Source of the DNA: DALYJJ01 sp031969915
GTDB taxonomy: Bacteria; Acidobacteriota; Terriglobia; Bryobacterales; Bryobacteraceae
NCBI GenBank assembly: GCA_031969915.1
Contig: DALYJJ010000012.1
Location: 1-64,000, forward strand
Direction: 5' to 3'
Length of the DNA: 64,000 nt
Position 1 is the first letter of the stretch. Every line of letters begins with the position of its first letter. This document shows positions 41,847-51,646 of the stretch, one piece after another. The translations under genes and the position numbers were made by a program. Below the pieces are notes generated by a model that did no database searches, was not told where the DNA came from, and saw nothing but the letters and a program-made list of their open reading frames with translations.

Positions 41847-42569
41847 CTACCGCGAGGCCAGAACTTCCGCCAGGTGAAGGGTCCGCACGCGGGACCCGGC
41901 GCGGAGCAGCGCGCCCTGCAACTGCATCAGGCAACTGGAGTCGATCGAAACGACATAGTCGGCGCCGGTCCGCAGGATCGATTCGATCTTCGTGCCGGCC
42001 ATCCCGCCGGAGGTCCCGGCGAACTTGACGGAGAACGTGCCGCCGAAGCCGCAGCACTCCTCGGCCTTATCCATCTCAATCAATTCGAGGCCGCGCACAC
42101 GGCTCAACAACCGGCGCGGCGGCGTTTTGATCTGCAGTTCGCGCAGCGCGTGGCAACTGTCGTGATAGGTGACTTTCGCGCCGAAGCTGGCGCCCACGTC
42201 CTCCACCTTCGCCACGTCGGTGAGGAACTTCGAAAACTCCCACACCCGCGGCTCCAGTGCTTCGGCGCGCTCCAGCCAGTCCGGTTCCTTGTGAAACAGT
42301 TCCCGGTAATGGTGAGAGATCATGGAGGTGCAGGACCCGGAGGGAACCACGACGTAGTCCGCCTGGGCGAAGGTGTCGAGGAAGTGTTTGGCGACGTCGC
42401 GGGCTTCGCGCCGGTAGCCGCTGTTGAAGGCGGGCTGGCCGCAGCAGGTTTGCGCCTCCGGGAAGTCGACGTCGTAGCCGAGACGTTCGAGCACGTCCGC
42501 CATGGCCAGCCCCACGCGAGGGAAGACCTGGTCCACCACGCACGTCACGAAGAGCGAGACTTGTGGCAT
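41847..42569 (-). CDS. lutA: L-lactate utilization protein LutA (CCG-domain)
   Basis: A 240-residue protein with two CCG domains: EAQTCCGQPAFNSGYRREAR and EECCGFGGTFSVKFAGTSGG, which bind the Fe-S cluster (also a DSCHALREL motif in the second half). ATG 42569 is chosen since the longer in-frame reading covers the opposite gene. It is the promoter-proximal gene of lutABC. The divergent gene starts only 22 bases away. Confidence 0.94.
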   Translation of the reverse strand: MPQVSLFVTCVVDQVFPRVGLAMADVLERLGYDVDFPEAQTCCGQPAFNSGYRREARDVAKHFLDTFAQADYVVVPSGSCTSMISHHYRELFHKEPDWLERAEALEPRVWEFSKFLTDVAKVEDVGASFGAKVTYHDSCHALRELQIKTPPRRLLSRVRGLELIEMDKAEECCGFGGTFSVKFAGTSGGMAGTKIESILRTGADYVVSIDSSCLMQLQGALLRAGSRVRTLHLAEVLASR

Positions 42570-42591
42570 TTTCGTTAGGATTGTAGCATCC

Positions 42592-42999
42592 ATGGTGACG
42601 CGCAGACGGTTCATGGTCCTTACCTTCCTTGCCGCGCCGGCCGCCGCTTCCGACTCCGCTCCCGCGTCTGTTCGCGGCCGCCTGGAAGCCGAAGGCGGCA
42701 AACCGGTGCTTCGCCGCGCCGAAGGCGGGCCGGTGTTTCTCGAAGGCGACAAGGACACCATGGGCGTGCTCCGGGACCCTCGCCTGGCCGGTACGGACTT
42801 CGAGGCGCTGGGCCGCTTCGCCGCCGGGAACCGGTTCGTGATCGAGCCGATCTACAAGCGGGCCACCTTCGTTCATAGGGACGGCAAGCGGCTGATGGTC
42901 ACCTACTGGTGCGCGGTGTGCGCCATCCGGAGCTACACGCCCGGGCTCTGCTGGTGCTGCCAGGAAGATACCGAGCTGGATCTGAAGGAAACGCTGTAG
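42592..42999 (+). CDS. exported Cys-rich hypothetical protein
   Basis: A 135-residue protein with a possible signal peptide (RFMVLTFLAAPAAASDSAPA). The C-terminus holds five Cys in YWCAVCAIRSYTPGLCWCCQ, suggesting a metal or cluster site. No family recognised. It is transcribed divergently from lutABC with a gap of 22 bases, so promoters must overlap coding sequence. A link to lactate metabolism is a guess. Confidence 0.6.
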   Translation: MVTRRRFMVLTFLAAPAAASDSAPASVRGRLEAEGGKPVLRRAEGGPVFLEGDKDTMGVLRDPRLAGTDFEALGRFAAGNRFVIEPIYKRATFVHRDGKRLMVTYWCAVCAIRSYTPGLCWCCQEDTELDLKETL

Positions 43000-43040
43000 G
43001 CCCGCTAGAAGCCGCGCCGATTTCGCCGATACGTTAGTGG

Positions 43041-43951
43041 ATGTCCCCTCGCATCGAAGGGACCGGCAGCGGCGCCGGTCCGCTGCCATGGTCGCTTGCG
43101 AAGCTTCCGGCCTTCCCGCCGATCGCCCATGAGCTGATGCGCCGCCTCGCGCATGCCGACACGAGCGTGAAGGAAGTGGCCGCCCTGGTGGCCCGCGACA
43201 CGGCGCTCTCGGCGGAGGTTCTGCGCGCCGCCAACTCCGCGGCCCTCTCCCGGGGCCGCCCCGTCGATACGGTACCGCACGCCGTGTCCATGGTCGGCCT
43301 CGACCGGCTGCGTGCGATGACCATGACCGTGGCCATCATGGGGACCTATCTTCGCGGGACTGTCTCCAATGCCATGCTGAGCCGCTGCTGGCGCCACTCG
43401 CTGGCCACCGCGGTGATCGCCGAGCGGCTGGCCGGACACTGCGGATTGCCCTCCGATGCGGCCTACGCCGCCGGCCTGCTGCACGACATCGGGCGCTTGG
43501 GGATCATGATCTCGTTCCCCTCGGAGTACGAAAATCTGATCCGCTTGGCCGAGGACCAGGATTTCTCCGTCCTCGAATGCGAGCGGCAGCTCTTCGGCGT
43601 GGACCACTGCACGAATCACGCGGAATGGCCCGCTCACCCCGCGCATNNNNNNNNNNCCACTGCACGGCGGGCGCCTGGATGATCGAGCACTTCGGGCTCC
43701 CCGAGCTGTTCGCCGAGGTGGCGCTGCACCATCACGACGCCGGCGAGTCAGACCGCATGCGGTGGCTGATCCGGTTCGCCTGCCGCGCCGCCAGCACGCT
43801 TGGCTACGTCTCGGTGCGGCCGGAAAACCCGTGGACCGACGAAGAGCTCGCCGTCCGCCTGGGCCGTGTCGTCCAGATCTCCATCGACGACGTGAAGGCG
43901 GATGTCGAAGCCGCGACTGGATCGTGCTGGCCCCGCGGGCGCGGGCGGTGA
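43041..43951 (+). CDS. HDOD-domain signalling protein (interrupted by assembly gap)
   Basis: The N-terminal part matches the HDOD domain (LPWSLAKLPAFPPIAHELMR, DTALSAEVLRAANSAALSRG) with the HD-type pair in AAGLLHDIGRLGIMI. HDOD proteins are thought to regulate development and signalling; they lack most HD catalytic residues. The N run at 43647-43656 breaks the gene. The ten bases after it also occur at 43604-43613, and joining there gives HCTAGAWMIEHFGLPELFAE without interruption. The 33 bases between look like an assembly artefact. Confidence 0.8.
43647..43656. other. assembly gap (10 N)
   Basis: Ten unresolved bases. The right flank begins CCACTGCACG, which is also present at 43604-43613 in the left flank in the same codon phase. 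The first gap shows exactly the same pattern. Confidence 0.95.
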
Positions 43952-44015
43952 CCAGAGTCCCGGGCATGACCTTGCGCATTCGGCCGGGAACCGCATGCCG
44001 CGCTATACTCACCGC

Positions 44016-45344
44016 ATGTTCTGGGTTGTTCCGGCACTTCTACTGGCCTCCGCCGACTGGCCTTCCTTCCGCGGTCCGAACGCGAACGGAGTGGCGCCCT
44101 CGGCGGTTCCGGTCTCCTTCAACGCCGATCCCGGCGAAGGCGCGTTGCGCAACATCCTTTGGAAGACCCCGATCCCCGGCCTTGGACACTCGAGCCCGAT
44201 CGTCTGGGGCAACGTGGTGTTCGTCGCCACCGCGGTCCGCACGCAAGGCGGCGAATCGCCGCTGAAGGTGGGACTCTACGGCGCCGGCGATTCCGCCGAC
44301 GACAACGCCGAACAGAGTTGGAAGATCTACGCCCTGGACAAGCGCACCGGCAAGCAGCTTTGGGAACGGACGGCGCACACCGGGGCGCCGAAGGCGCGGC
44401 GTCACACCAAAGCAACCCACGCCAACACGACGCTGGCCACCGACGGCAAGCGCCTGATCGCCTTCTTCGGATCGGAAGGCCTGTACGCCTATTCGCTGGA
44501 AGGCAAGCTGCTTTGGAAGAAAGACCTCGGACTGATCGACCAAGGTCCCTGGAACGACCTCACCCTCTCCTGGGGCTTTGCCAGTTCGCCGGTGCTTTTT
44601 GAAGACACGGTGGTCGTGCAATGCGACCGCAAGGACGATCCCTTCGTCGCCCGGTTCGACGCGCGCGACGGCCGCGAACTGTGGCGGACGTCGCGCAAAG
44701 GAACGGCGATTAACGGGTGGGCCACACCCGCGGTGGTGCGCACGGGACAGCGCACGCAAGTGGTGCTCAACTCCTATCCATTCATCGCCAGCTACGACTT
44801 GGCGACCGGGCGCGAGCTGTGGCGGCTGAAATCCATGGGTGACATTCCGGTGCCCACACCGGTGTTCGCCGACGGACTGATCTACGTCACCAACGCCCAC
44901 GGGGGCGCGGCTCCGCTCTATGCGATCCGCGCGGAATCGGCCTCCGGCGACATCACCGGCCGGTCCGATGCGATTCAATGGACGGAACCGCGCAATGGCG
45001 CCTACATGCAGACGCCGCTCATCCTGGACGGCCTGATCTACAGTTGTTCCGACCGGGGCGTGTTGAAAGTCTTCGACGCGGCCACCGGGAAGATGGCCTA
45101 CCAGCAGCGCATCGGCACCGGGTCCACCGGCTACAGCGCTTCGCCCGTGGCGGCCGCCGGCGTGATCTACCAGACCAGCGAGGAGGGCGAGGTGCACGCC
45201 GTGCGCGCCGGGCCGGTGTTTGAGCAATTGGCGGTGAGCAAGCTTGGCGAGACCACGCTCGCCAGCCCCGCCATTTCCGGCGGTGTAATCTACTTCCGCA
45301 CGCGCGGCCATGTTGTGGCCGTGGGGAGCCGGCCGGGCAAGTAG
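44016..45344 (+). CDS. exported PQQ-like beta-propeller protein
   Basis: A 442-residue protein with a short signal peptide (MFWVVPALLLASADWPSFRG). Propeller blades follow the PQQ/outer-membrane-BamB-like pattern: IPGLGHSSPIVWGNVVFVAT, SWKIYALDKRTGKQLWERTA, FIASYDLATGRELWRLKSMG, TSEEGEVHAVRAG. Similar proteins are widespread in Acidobacteria and Planctomycetes. ATG 44016 has TATACT 8 bases upstream, which would give an almost leaderless mRNA. It is unlikely to be a PQQ dehydrogenase, because no catalytic motif is visible. Confidence 0.85.
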   Translation: MFWVVPALLLASADWPSFRGPNANGVAPSAVPVSFNADPGEGALRNILWKTPIPGLGHSSPIVWGNVVFVATAVRTQGGESPLKVGLYGAGDSADDNAEQSWKIYALDKRTGKQLWERTAHTGAPKARRHTKATHANTTLATDGKRLIAFFGSEGLYAYSLEGKLLWKKDLGLIDQGPWNDLTLSWGFASSPVLFEDTVVVQCDRKDDPFVARFDARDGRELWRTSRKGTAINGWATPAVVRTGQRTQVVLNSYPFIASYDLATGRELWRLKSMGDIPVPTPVFADGLIYVTNAHGGAAPLYAIRAESASGDITGRSDAIQWTEPRNGAYMQTPLILDGLIYSCSDRGVLKVFDAATGKMAYQQRIGTGSTGYSASPVAAAGVIYQTSEEGEVHAVRAGPVFEQLAVSKLGETTLASPAISGGVIYFRTRGHVVAVGSRPGK

Positions 45345-45345
45345 C

Positions 45346-48300
45346 TCACAGGACCGCGGGACAGCGTCCCCGGAAGAAGGGGCACGCCCGGCAATGCGCG
45401 CCGGTTTCGAGCGGAAAGGACTGCCGGTCCTGCGCTTCCTTGAAGCGCGCCACCCAGGCCGTGGCGTCCTGCACCTGCACGGGCGCCGCCCTGCCGCTTC
45501 GAAGGAAGAAGAGCCACGCTTCGGAAGGCGAACGGCCGGTCATCTTCTCAATCGCCGCGGCGTACAGCCGCAACTGCAGCGCGTAGTGGCCGATCCGCGA
45601 CTCGTCCCGGTCCGTCTTATAGTCGATGAGCACGGTGCGGCCATCCTCCTCCTCAAACCAAAGATCGATCTGGCCGCGCAGGACGATGTCTTCGACGGCG
45701 TGCACGAAGTCCCACTCGCGCTCGATGCGAACCGCGCCGGCCGCGCGCCTCCCCAGCTCGCTCGCATCGAAGCGCGATGCCAGGTCCCGGGCTTCCGGCG
45801 CCGGGGCGCCCGCGAACGTTCCGGCCAGGATCTCGTGCACCATGGTGCCCAATTCGCTGGCCGAAAGCTCACCCGCCGTACGATCTTCGGGGATCTCCTC
45901 TTCCTCGTGAAACCGCGGCCGCAGCGCTTCCAGTCCCAGGTAGCGTTCCAGGTAGTAGCGGCGCGGGCACTCGGCGAACTGCGCGATGGCCGTGACGGAC
46001 GCCGTGGCTTCGTAGCGCGAAACTTCGGGCCGGGCAACCGGCTCGGCCTCGGCGGTGGACCGTTCGGTCTCCGCTTGCTCCAGCTCCGGCGCATCGGGGG
46101 CCTCGCTGATGGTGATCTCCTGGAAGTCCAGCCCCAGCCCCGCAAGCACCTGCTCGGGCCAGGCTTTCGGATGCTCCTCCCGTTTGTAGGAAAACGAGAG
46201 CAGCAGCCGTTCCTCCGCTCTGGTCATCGCCACATAGAGTAGACGGTCTGCCTCACACCGCTCCTTGTCGCTCACCTCCAGGCTGTTGGTGAGGTGAATG
46301 GCATCGGGGATCCCCTGGTCCTTGAACGGATCGCGCCACCGCATGCCCAGCCCCCTCCCGGGCCGGTACAGCAGGGAGGACTTCCGCGCGTCCACGCCCT
46401 TGTGCATCGCGGCGAGAAACACCACCGGGAACTCCAGGCCCTTGGCGGCGTGAATGGTCATCACGGAGACGGCATCGGGCGAATCGTTGGCTGGGGCGCT
46501 CGGCTCTTCGTGCTCTGCGCGCAGTCCCTCCAACTGATCGAGCCACTCCCGCAGCGCCGAGGGCCGCGAAGCATGCCAGTCGCGCAGCAGGGCGAGCAGT
46601 TTATCGATGTTGGCGCGCGCGGCGGGCTGCAACGAGTCCTCGTAGCCGCGCTCGTCCAAGACCCGGCCGAGGAGCCGGTCGGGCGGCAGTTCGTCCTTCC
46701 AGGGGCGAACCTCATCCAACAGCGCGCGGAGTTCCGCGAATTCCTCCGGGTCCTTGTGATCGAGCTTGAAGCGCAGCAGGGCTTCGTCGCTCAGACCGAA
46801 CAACGGCGACCGGGCCACCGCCGCGAAGGCGATCTCATCGAGCGGGTTCTCGATCGCCCGCAGCACCGCCACCAGGTCCGTGACCTCAGGCTCCTCGAAG
46901 AACGTTTTTCCCCGGGCCAGCAAGTAGGGAACGCCGAACTCGGCGAGGGCCGGCTCCAGCGGGCCGACGGAGGCCGAGTTTCGCACCAGCACGGCAAAGT
47001 CGCGGAAACGCGCGGGCCGCGGTCCCAGGTTGCGGTCCTCGATCGCGATCTGGGCGTGCAGGTCGCGAATGCGGCGCGCGATCCAGCGGGCCTCAATGCG
47101 CTCGGCGTCGGGCACGGTCTCGGCGGTGGCCCCCACCACCTCCACCGCCGCCCCGCTGCGCGTGAACCGCCGCCTGGCCTCCAGCGGATTGCTCGCGATC
47201 CCGGCCATGCCCTCGCAGACGCGATCGACCGCCCCCAGCACCTCGGCCCGGCTGCGGTAGTTCTCGCTGAGGCAGTCTACTTCACCCTGCCGGGCGACCC
47301 TCTCACGAAACCGTTCGAAGACGCCGGGCTCGGCGTGACGGAATCCGAAGATCGACTGGTTGATGTCGCCCACCGCGAAGAAACGGCCCGGCCGCCGCAC
47401 CAGGTCCATGAGCTCCCACTGCAGGGGATTGGTGTCCTGCAACTCGTCCATCAATACGGCTTCGAAGTTCTCCTGGGTGGTGCGGCGTAACTCGGCGTTG
47501 GAGCGGAGCAGGGCGATGGCCTGTTCTTCGAGGTCGGAGAAATCAAGGCGAGCCGCCTCGCGCTTGTTGTTGCGGTAGATCTCGTCGAAGCGCTCGACGG
47601 CGCGAATCAAAGTTTCGCGCTGGGGCGCGTAGTAGGCGGCCACCAACTCGGCGCGGGCGTCGTCCATCTTCGGGCCGCGGATGTCGTCCAGCCGATCGTG
47701 GATCGGATGGCCCTCCTTAAGGCCCTTCTTGTTGCACGCGAAATCCTTCAAGAAGTCGAAGTGCCGGCGGGTCACGGGTCCTTCGGGCGCGGACCGGAGC
47801 CAACTGTCGAGTTCCGCCAAACGCCGTGCCTGTGCTTCAGTCGTCGGAGGCGGACTTGCGCCCCGCATCTCGCGGACTGCGGCGATCAACTTCTGAAAGG
47901 CGCCTTCCGGCGGGTTTTCATCGCGCCAGTTGGCAATCGGTTTTCCGCTGAGCCGGAGGGCTTCGAACGCCGCGAGGATGTCCTGCTCCGGCTTTTCCCT
48001 CCGCCAACTCTCGAGCAGATCGCGCAGCTCCCTGGGCCGGCGCGCGTACAGCTCATCGAGCGACTGGCGCAAGGCCCGATTGAGTTCCGCGGTCTGTTCG
48101 CGCTCGTCGAGCAACTCAAAGCGCGGATCGAGACCGGCGGCCAGCGCATTCTCCTTCAACAGCCGCAGGCAGAAGGCGTGCAGCGTCGAAACGTACGCCC
48201 GCTCGATCTGCCGCCGCGCGTCGGGGTCCGAAGCAAAGCGCTCCACCAGCCGCCTCTTGATCTCAAACGCCGCCTTCTCGGTAAAGGTGATGGCGAGGAT

Positions 48301-48444
48301 GCGCAGCGGCGACGTCCCTTGCTCCACCAGCCAGGCGAAGCGCTCCACCAGGACGAGTGTCTTGCCGGACCCCGGCCCGGCCACCACGCACACGTCCTGC
48401 CCGGTGCGCCGGACCGCTCTTTGCTGGGCCTGAGAGAGGCTCAT
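45346..48444 (-). CDS. addA: AddA-type helicase-nuclease (UvrD-family, RecB-like nuclease)
   Basis: A 1032-residue protein. Walker A is VVAGPGSGKTLVLVERFA; further helicase motifs are LHAFCLRLLKENALA, LMDELQDTNPLQWELMDLV and VGDINQSIFGFRHAEPGVF. The C-terminal PD-(D/E)xK nuclease is visible as LRGQIDLWFEEEDG plus LIDYKTDRD. AddA with AddB forms the double-strand-break resection enzyme that feeds RecA. ATG 48444 overlaps the addB stop by 4 bases. Gene order addB-addA is as in other bacteria. It is convergent with the PQQ gene with a one-base gap. Confidence 0.92.
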   Translation of the reverse strand: MSLSQAQQRAVRRTGQDVCVVAGPGSGKTLVLVERFAWLVEQGTSPLRILAITFTEKAAFEIKRRLVERFASDPDARRQIERAYVSTLHAFCLRLLKENALAAGLDPRFELLDEREQTAELNRALRQSLDELYARRPRELRDLLESWRREKPEQDILAAFEALRLSGKPIANWRDENPPEGAFQKLIAAVREMRGASPPPTTEAQARRLAELDSWLRSAPEGPVTRRHFDFLKDFACNKKGLKEGHPIHDRLDDIRGPKMDDARAELVAAYYAPQRETLIRAVERFDEIYRNNKREAARLDFSDLEEQAIALLRSNAELRRTTQENFEAVLMDELQDTNPLQWELMDLVRRPGRFFAVGDINQSIFGFRHAEPGVFERFRERVARQGEVDCLSENYRSRAEVLGAVDRVCEGMAGIASNPLEARRRFTRSGAAVEVVGATAETVPDAERIEARWIARRIRDLHAQIAIEDRNLGPRPARFRDFAVLVRNSASVGPLEPALAEFGVPYLLARGKTFFEEPEVTDLVAVLRAIENPLDEIAFAAVARSPLFGLSDEALLRFKLDHKDPEEFAELRALLDEVRPWKDELPPDRLLGRVLDERGYEDSLQPAARANIDKLLALLRDWHASRPSALREWLDQLEGLRAEHEEPSAPANDSPDAVSVMTIHAAKGLEFPVVFLAAMHKGVDARKSSLLYRPGRGLGMRWRDPFKDQGIPDAIHLTNSLEVSDKERCEADRLLYVAMTRAEERLLLSFSYKREEHPKAWPEQVLAGLGLDFQEITISEAPDAPELEQAETERSTAEAEPVARPEVSRYEATASVTAIAQFAECPRRYYLERYLGLEALRPRFHEEEEIPEDRTAGELSASELGTMVHEILAGTFAGAPAPEARDLASRFDASELGRRAAGAVRIEREWDFVHAVEDIVLRGQIDLWFEEEDGRTVLIDYKTDRDESRIGHYALQLRLYAAAIEKMTGRSPSEAWLFFLRSGRAAPVQVQDATAWVARFKEAQDRQSFPLETGAHCRACPFFRGRCPAVL

Positions 48445-51059
48445 TCCGCGCCTCCGGCGATGCGGACCAGCATCGGCTCGGCCTTCACGCGGCAGGCATC
48501 CGGGTAATCGCAGGTCCGGCAGGCGTCGCTGTCGGCGGGCCGCAGCCCGAACTCGCCGGCCAGGACCTGGCGCACGGTCTGGATGGTGAGGCGCGATGAA
48601 CGCGCGGTCAGATCGGCCAACTCGGCGGCCGCATAGCCTCTCCACTTCACGCCGCCGCGCAGCGCGCAATAGTCGAAGCGCTCGACCCGGTAGCCTTGCG
48701 ACGCAAGCGCCAGCACGTAGAGCCCGCCCTGGACATAGCGATCGAGCCGGTCCCCGGAGAACCGCTTGCTGAGGTTCACGGTGGACGAGTACTTGTAGTC
48801 GCAGAGGTGAGCCTGTCCGCCGGAGAACAAGTCGAGGCGGTCGATCCGCCCCTTGACGCGGATCTCCGGAGCGAGATCGAACTCGAATGCCTTTTCGGTC
48901 TCGACGGCCGCTCCGGTCTTCAGATTCGGCTTCCCGGCGAAGTCCTCCAGGTTGCGCAGCATCTCCAGGCGCTCGACTTCCGTGGCGAAGCACTGCCGGA
49001 CGTTTTCATCGCGGCAGAAGGCAGCGAAGCGCTCCTCGAAGATCTCCCCGATGGGCCGGCGGGTTTGATGCCACTCGGCGATGGTCGCGTGGACCAGGTT
49101 GCCCTGGTTGAGAAAGTCGAGACGCTCATCCGGGCGTGGCGGCAATTCCCGCAGCCGCAGCGCGTACCGGGCAAAGAACTGGTAGGGGCAGGTGAGGAAG
49201 GACTCAATCGCGGTGGGGCCCCAGGTGACGAACCGTTCGCGAAGCCGCGGGCGCAGCGTCTCATCGCGGATCCCCGGCGGCCGCGGGGCAGCCCGCCCCC
49301 GGGGCGCCGCGGGCCGCACCGGGATGGCGGCTTCCGGCTCCACGCCCAGCGCGCTCAGCCAGAACGAAGGCAGCGTCTCTTCGCCCTTCGCGTTGAACTT
49401 CGGATAGCTCAACACCAGTTCGCCGCTTGCGCGCGTGCGCGCCATGGTCCAAAGGAACTCTTCTTCCTGCTGCCGTTCGAGGGTGGTCTTCAGCCGCAGG
49501 CCCGCCTCGCGGAGCCGCACGCGCGCCGCATCGGGGAACAAGGGTTCCTGCGCGGGATAGGCCGGGAACTGGCCCTCCAGCATTCCGCACACGAACACCT
49601 GCGAGAGCCGCCACTGCCGCGCCTCCCAGGCATCCATCACGTGCACGACATCGCGCCGGTGATCCGGTGTGCGCAGCGGTGTCAGATCGAGGACGCGCCG
49701 CACCTGGCGCCAGAAATCGGGAAAGGCAAGCAGCGTATCCGCACCGAGCGCCCGGGCTGTTTCGTGCCCCGCCTCGACGAACCCTTCGAGGGCCAGCGCG
49801 CGGGAGCGCCACAAAGCCACCTCATCCGCACGGCCGTCGCGCGGTTGCCGCCGCGACACCGCCGCCGGGAGCTGGGCCAGGTGCGTTGCCCACTCACCGG
49901 CCACCCGCAGGGTCCCGAGCGGCTTGTCGAACTGATCGAGAATACGGAACAGGGCGGCGCCCTTCGACTCGGCAGCCTTCCTGGCCGCTGCCAGCCCGCG
50001 TCCCGGCATGGCTTCCCGCAGCCGGTAGTTCAGCCAGTCGCCTTCGCTTGTGCCGCCGAGGCCGGAAGCCGGATGCGACAGCGCCTCCGCAAGCGACTCG
50101 AGCGGCCATCCCGAGGCCCCCGATCCGGCGAGAGCCGACAGGTAGCGGACGACGCCGTGATGCGACAACGGATCGCTGAAATAGAAGCGCGCCGGAATGC
50201 CGAACCTCGCGAAGGCCGATCGCAGCGCGGGAACATACTGCCGTGCCTGCCGCACCACCACGCCCATCTCCCGGAACGGCAAGCCCGTGCCGCGACGGGC
50301 GAGGATCCGGCGGGCGATTTCATCGGCCTCGAGCTCGAGCGTGGGCGCGGCGACGACTCGCAGGGCGGCGTTCGGCGCGGCGGCGGCGCAGCGCTCGACC
50401 CGGCCCCCCAGCGCCTGGCGCGCCGCGGCGCTGCCCTCCCACTCGGGCAGCGTCACGGTGACCTGAGCCGGACAGGACGTCAGGAACGCCGTTTCCAGGG
50501 CGGTGAAGGAAACGAAGCCGTCCAGGTATAGGCGCTCAATCCCGTCCAGACGCACCTGCCGCGCGGCGTCTCGAAGCCGCTGCCCGCGAAAGGCGAATCC
50601 GAGGGCGCTCATTTCCGCTTCGACGGCCCGATACACGGAGGCGAACGGCTTCGCGTAGGGCCCGGTGAGGTGGGCATCGAGCGTGTCCGCCTCGGCGCCC
50701 GCGGTCGAGAACTCGTCCACGGCGGCGGCCAGCGCTTCGACGAAGCCGATGGTCTCCACGACGCTTGCGAACTCGGCGTGCCTCTGCGACGCGAGCACGC
50801 GCGCAAGCACCAATTCGAGGAGTGCGGCCGGCGGTTGCGGCTTCCCGGCAAACGGTTCGACGAACCGCGCGAGGGTGAGGATCAGCCTCGGGCGGAACGC
50901 GAAGCCATCACGGGCCAGGACGTTTCGTAAGTGTTCGGCCAGCGTCGCCGTGGGAACTAACAACCGGAAGTTCGTTTCGCGCCGCGCCAGGTGGCCGCGA
51001 ACCAGGTCGAGCACTCGGGTCGTCTTACCGGACCCGGGCGCTCCGGTGATGAGGAGCAC
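48441..51059 (-). CDS. addB: AddB-type helicase-like/nuclease subunit
   Basis: An 872-residue protein. The N-terminal P-loop is LLITGAPGSGKTTRVLDLVR, followed by a degenerate helicase region (RRGTGLPFREMGVVVRQARQ). The C-terminal RecB-type nuclease includes ESFLTCPYQFFARYALRL, KGRIDRLDLFSGGQAHLCDY and the closing Fe-S Cys cluster CRTCDYPDACRVKAEP, together with the Cys in FLTCPYQ. This is the AddB signature. It is directly upstream of and overlaps addA. Confidence 0.9.
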   Translation of the reverse strand: MLLITGAPGSGKTTRVLDLVRGHLARRETNFRLLVPTATLAEHLRNVLARDGFAFRPRLILTLARFVEPFAGKPQPPAALLELVLARVLASQRHAEFASVVETIGFVEALAAAVDEFSTAGAEADTLDAHLTGPYAKPFASVYRAVEAEMSALGFAFRGQRLRDAARQVRLDGIERLYLDGFVSFTALETAFLTSCPAQVTVTLPEWEGSAAARQALGGRVERCAAAAPNAALRVVAAPTLELEADEIARRILARRGTGLPFREMGVVVRQARQYVPALRSAFARFGIPARFYFSDPLSHHGVVRYLSALAGSGASGWPLESLAEALSHPASGLGGTSEGDWLNYRLREAMPGRGLAAARKAAESKGAALFRILDQFDKPLGTLRVAGEWATHLAQLPAAVSRRQPRDGRADEVALWRSRALALEGFVEAGHETARALGADTLLAFPDFWRQVRRVLDLTPLRTPDHRRDVVHVMDAWEARQWRLSQVFVCGMLEGQFPAYPAQEPLFPDAARVRLREAGLRLKTTLERQQEEEFLWTMARTRASGELVLSYPKFNAKGEETLPSFWLSALGVEPEAAIPVRPAAPRGRAAPRPPGIRDETLRPRLRERFVTWGPTAIESFLTCPYQFFARYALRLRELPPRPDERLDFLNQGNLVHATIAEWHQTRRPIGEIFEERFAAFCRDENVRQCFATEVERLEMLRNLEDFAGKPNLKTGAAVETEKAFEFDLAPEIRVKGRIDRLDLFSGGQAHLCDYKYSSTVNLSKRFSGDRLDRYVQGGLYVLALASQGYRVERFDYCALRGGVKWRGYAAAELADLTARSSRLTIQTVRQVLAGEFGLRPADSDACRTCDYPDACRVKAEPMLVRIAGGAE

Positions 51060-51072
51060 GTACCAGGATAGT

Positions 51073-51375
51073 TCAGATGGAGAACGACGCCAGCATGCTC
51101 ACCGCGTCGAGCGAATGCGGATCGAGCCCCTCCGCGCTCAACGCGGCGCGGACTTCCGGCAGCCGGTTGGTGTAGGCGGGGAATTCCACCAGCGTTTTCG
51201 GTCCAGCCGAATGGTAGATCTGCGGATTGATGGGAAAGGAGAGACCCGCGAGGGCCTCGAGAAGATCTTCCAGGAGGCGGTGCGCCACGCGAATCCGCAC
51301 CAGCACCAACTCGCCTTCGGCGCTACCGAGAAGGGGAAAACCCCACGGAACGGGAACCGTCCAAGACACGCTCAT
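51073..51375 (-). CDS. small hypothetical protein upstream of addAB
   Basis: A 100-residue protein (MSVSWTVPVPWGFPLLGSAE, LLEALAGLSFPINPQIYHSA, EVRAALSAEGLDPHSLDAVS). No domain recognised. It ends 13 bases before addB and begins an operon with it; the helical middle and the C-terminal half could bind AddAB or be unrelated. Rated real from its position and codon pattern. Confidence 0.5.
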   Translation of the reverse strand: MSVSWTVPVPWGFPLLGSAEGELVLVRIRVAHRLLEDLLEALAGLSFPINPQIYHSAGPKTLVEFPAYTNRLPEVRAALSAEGLDPHSLDAVSMLASFSI

Positions 51376-51448
51376 TACGACGCTCCTTTGCAGGGCGAGC
51401 GCGTCGTCGAACCAGAACCGGTGCGAACCAGCCAGCCAACAGGGCCCG

Positions 51449-51487
51449 AAAAAAACAAAAGCCCAGCGGCGGTGGCCACAGGGCTTG
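51449..51487 (-). terminator. rho-independent terminator for the ECF/Spy operon
   Basis: Read on the minus strand: an AAGCCC/GGGCTT stem (arms 51481-51486 and 51459-51464) with a 16-base loop, followed by TTGTTTTTTT (51449-51460 complement). It lies downstream of the Spy-like gene and before the addB operon, so it separates the two units. Confidence 0.7.
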
Positions 51488-51646
51488 AGAGCTCGAAGAC
51501 CGACTCGCCTTTAGCACTTTTTTACGTGGTTGCAAGTAGCCGGGGAGAACTCCCCTAAATCACTCCACGTTTCGCTTACCAAGCTAACATGGGTCTCCGG
51601 AAAGATCAATGGGGAAGTTGTGGGCCTGTGGGTTGAGAGAAGGGCG

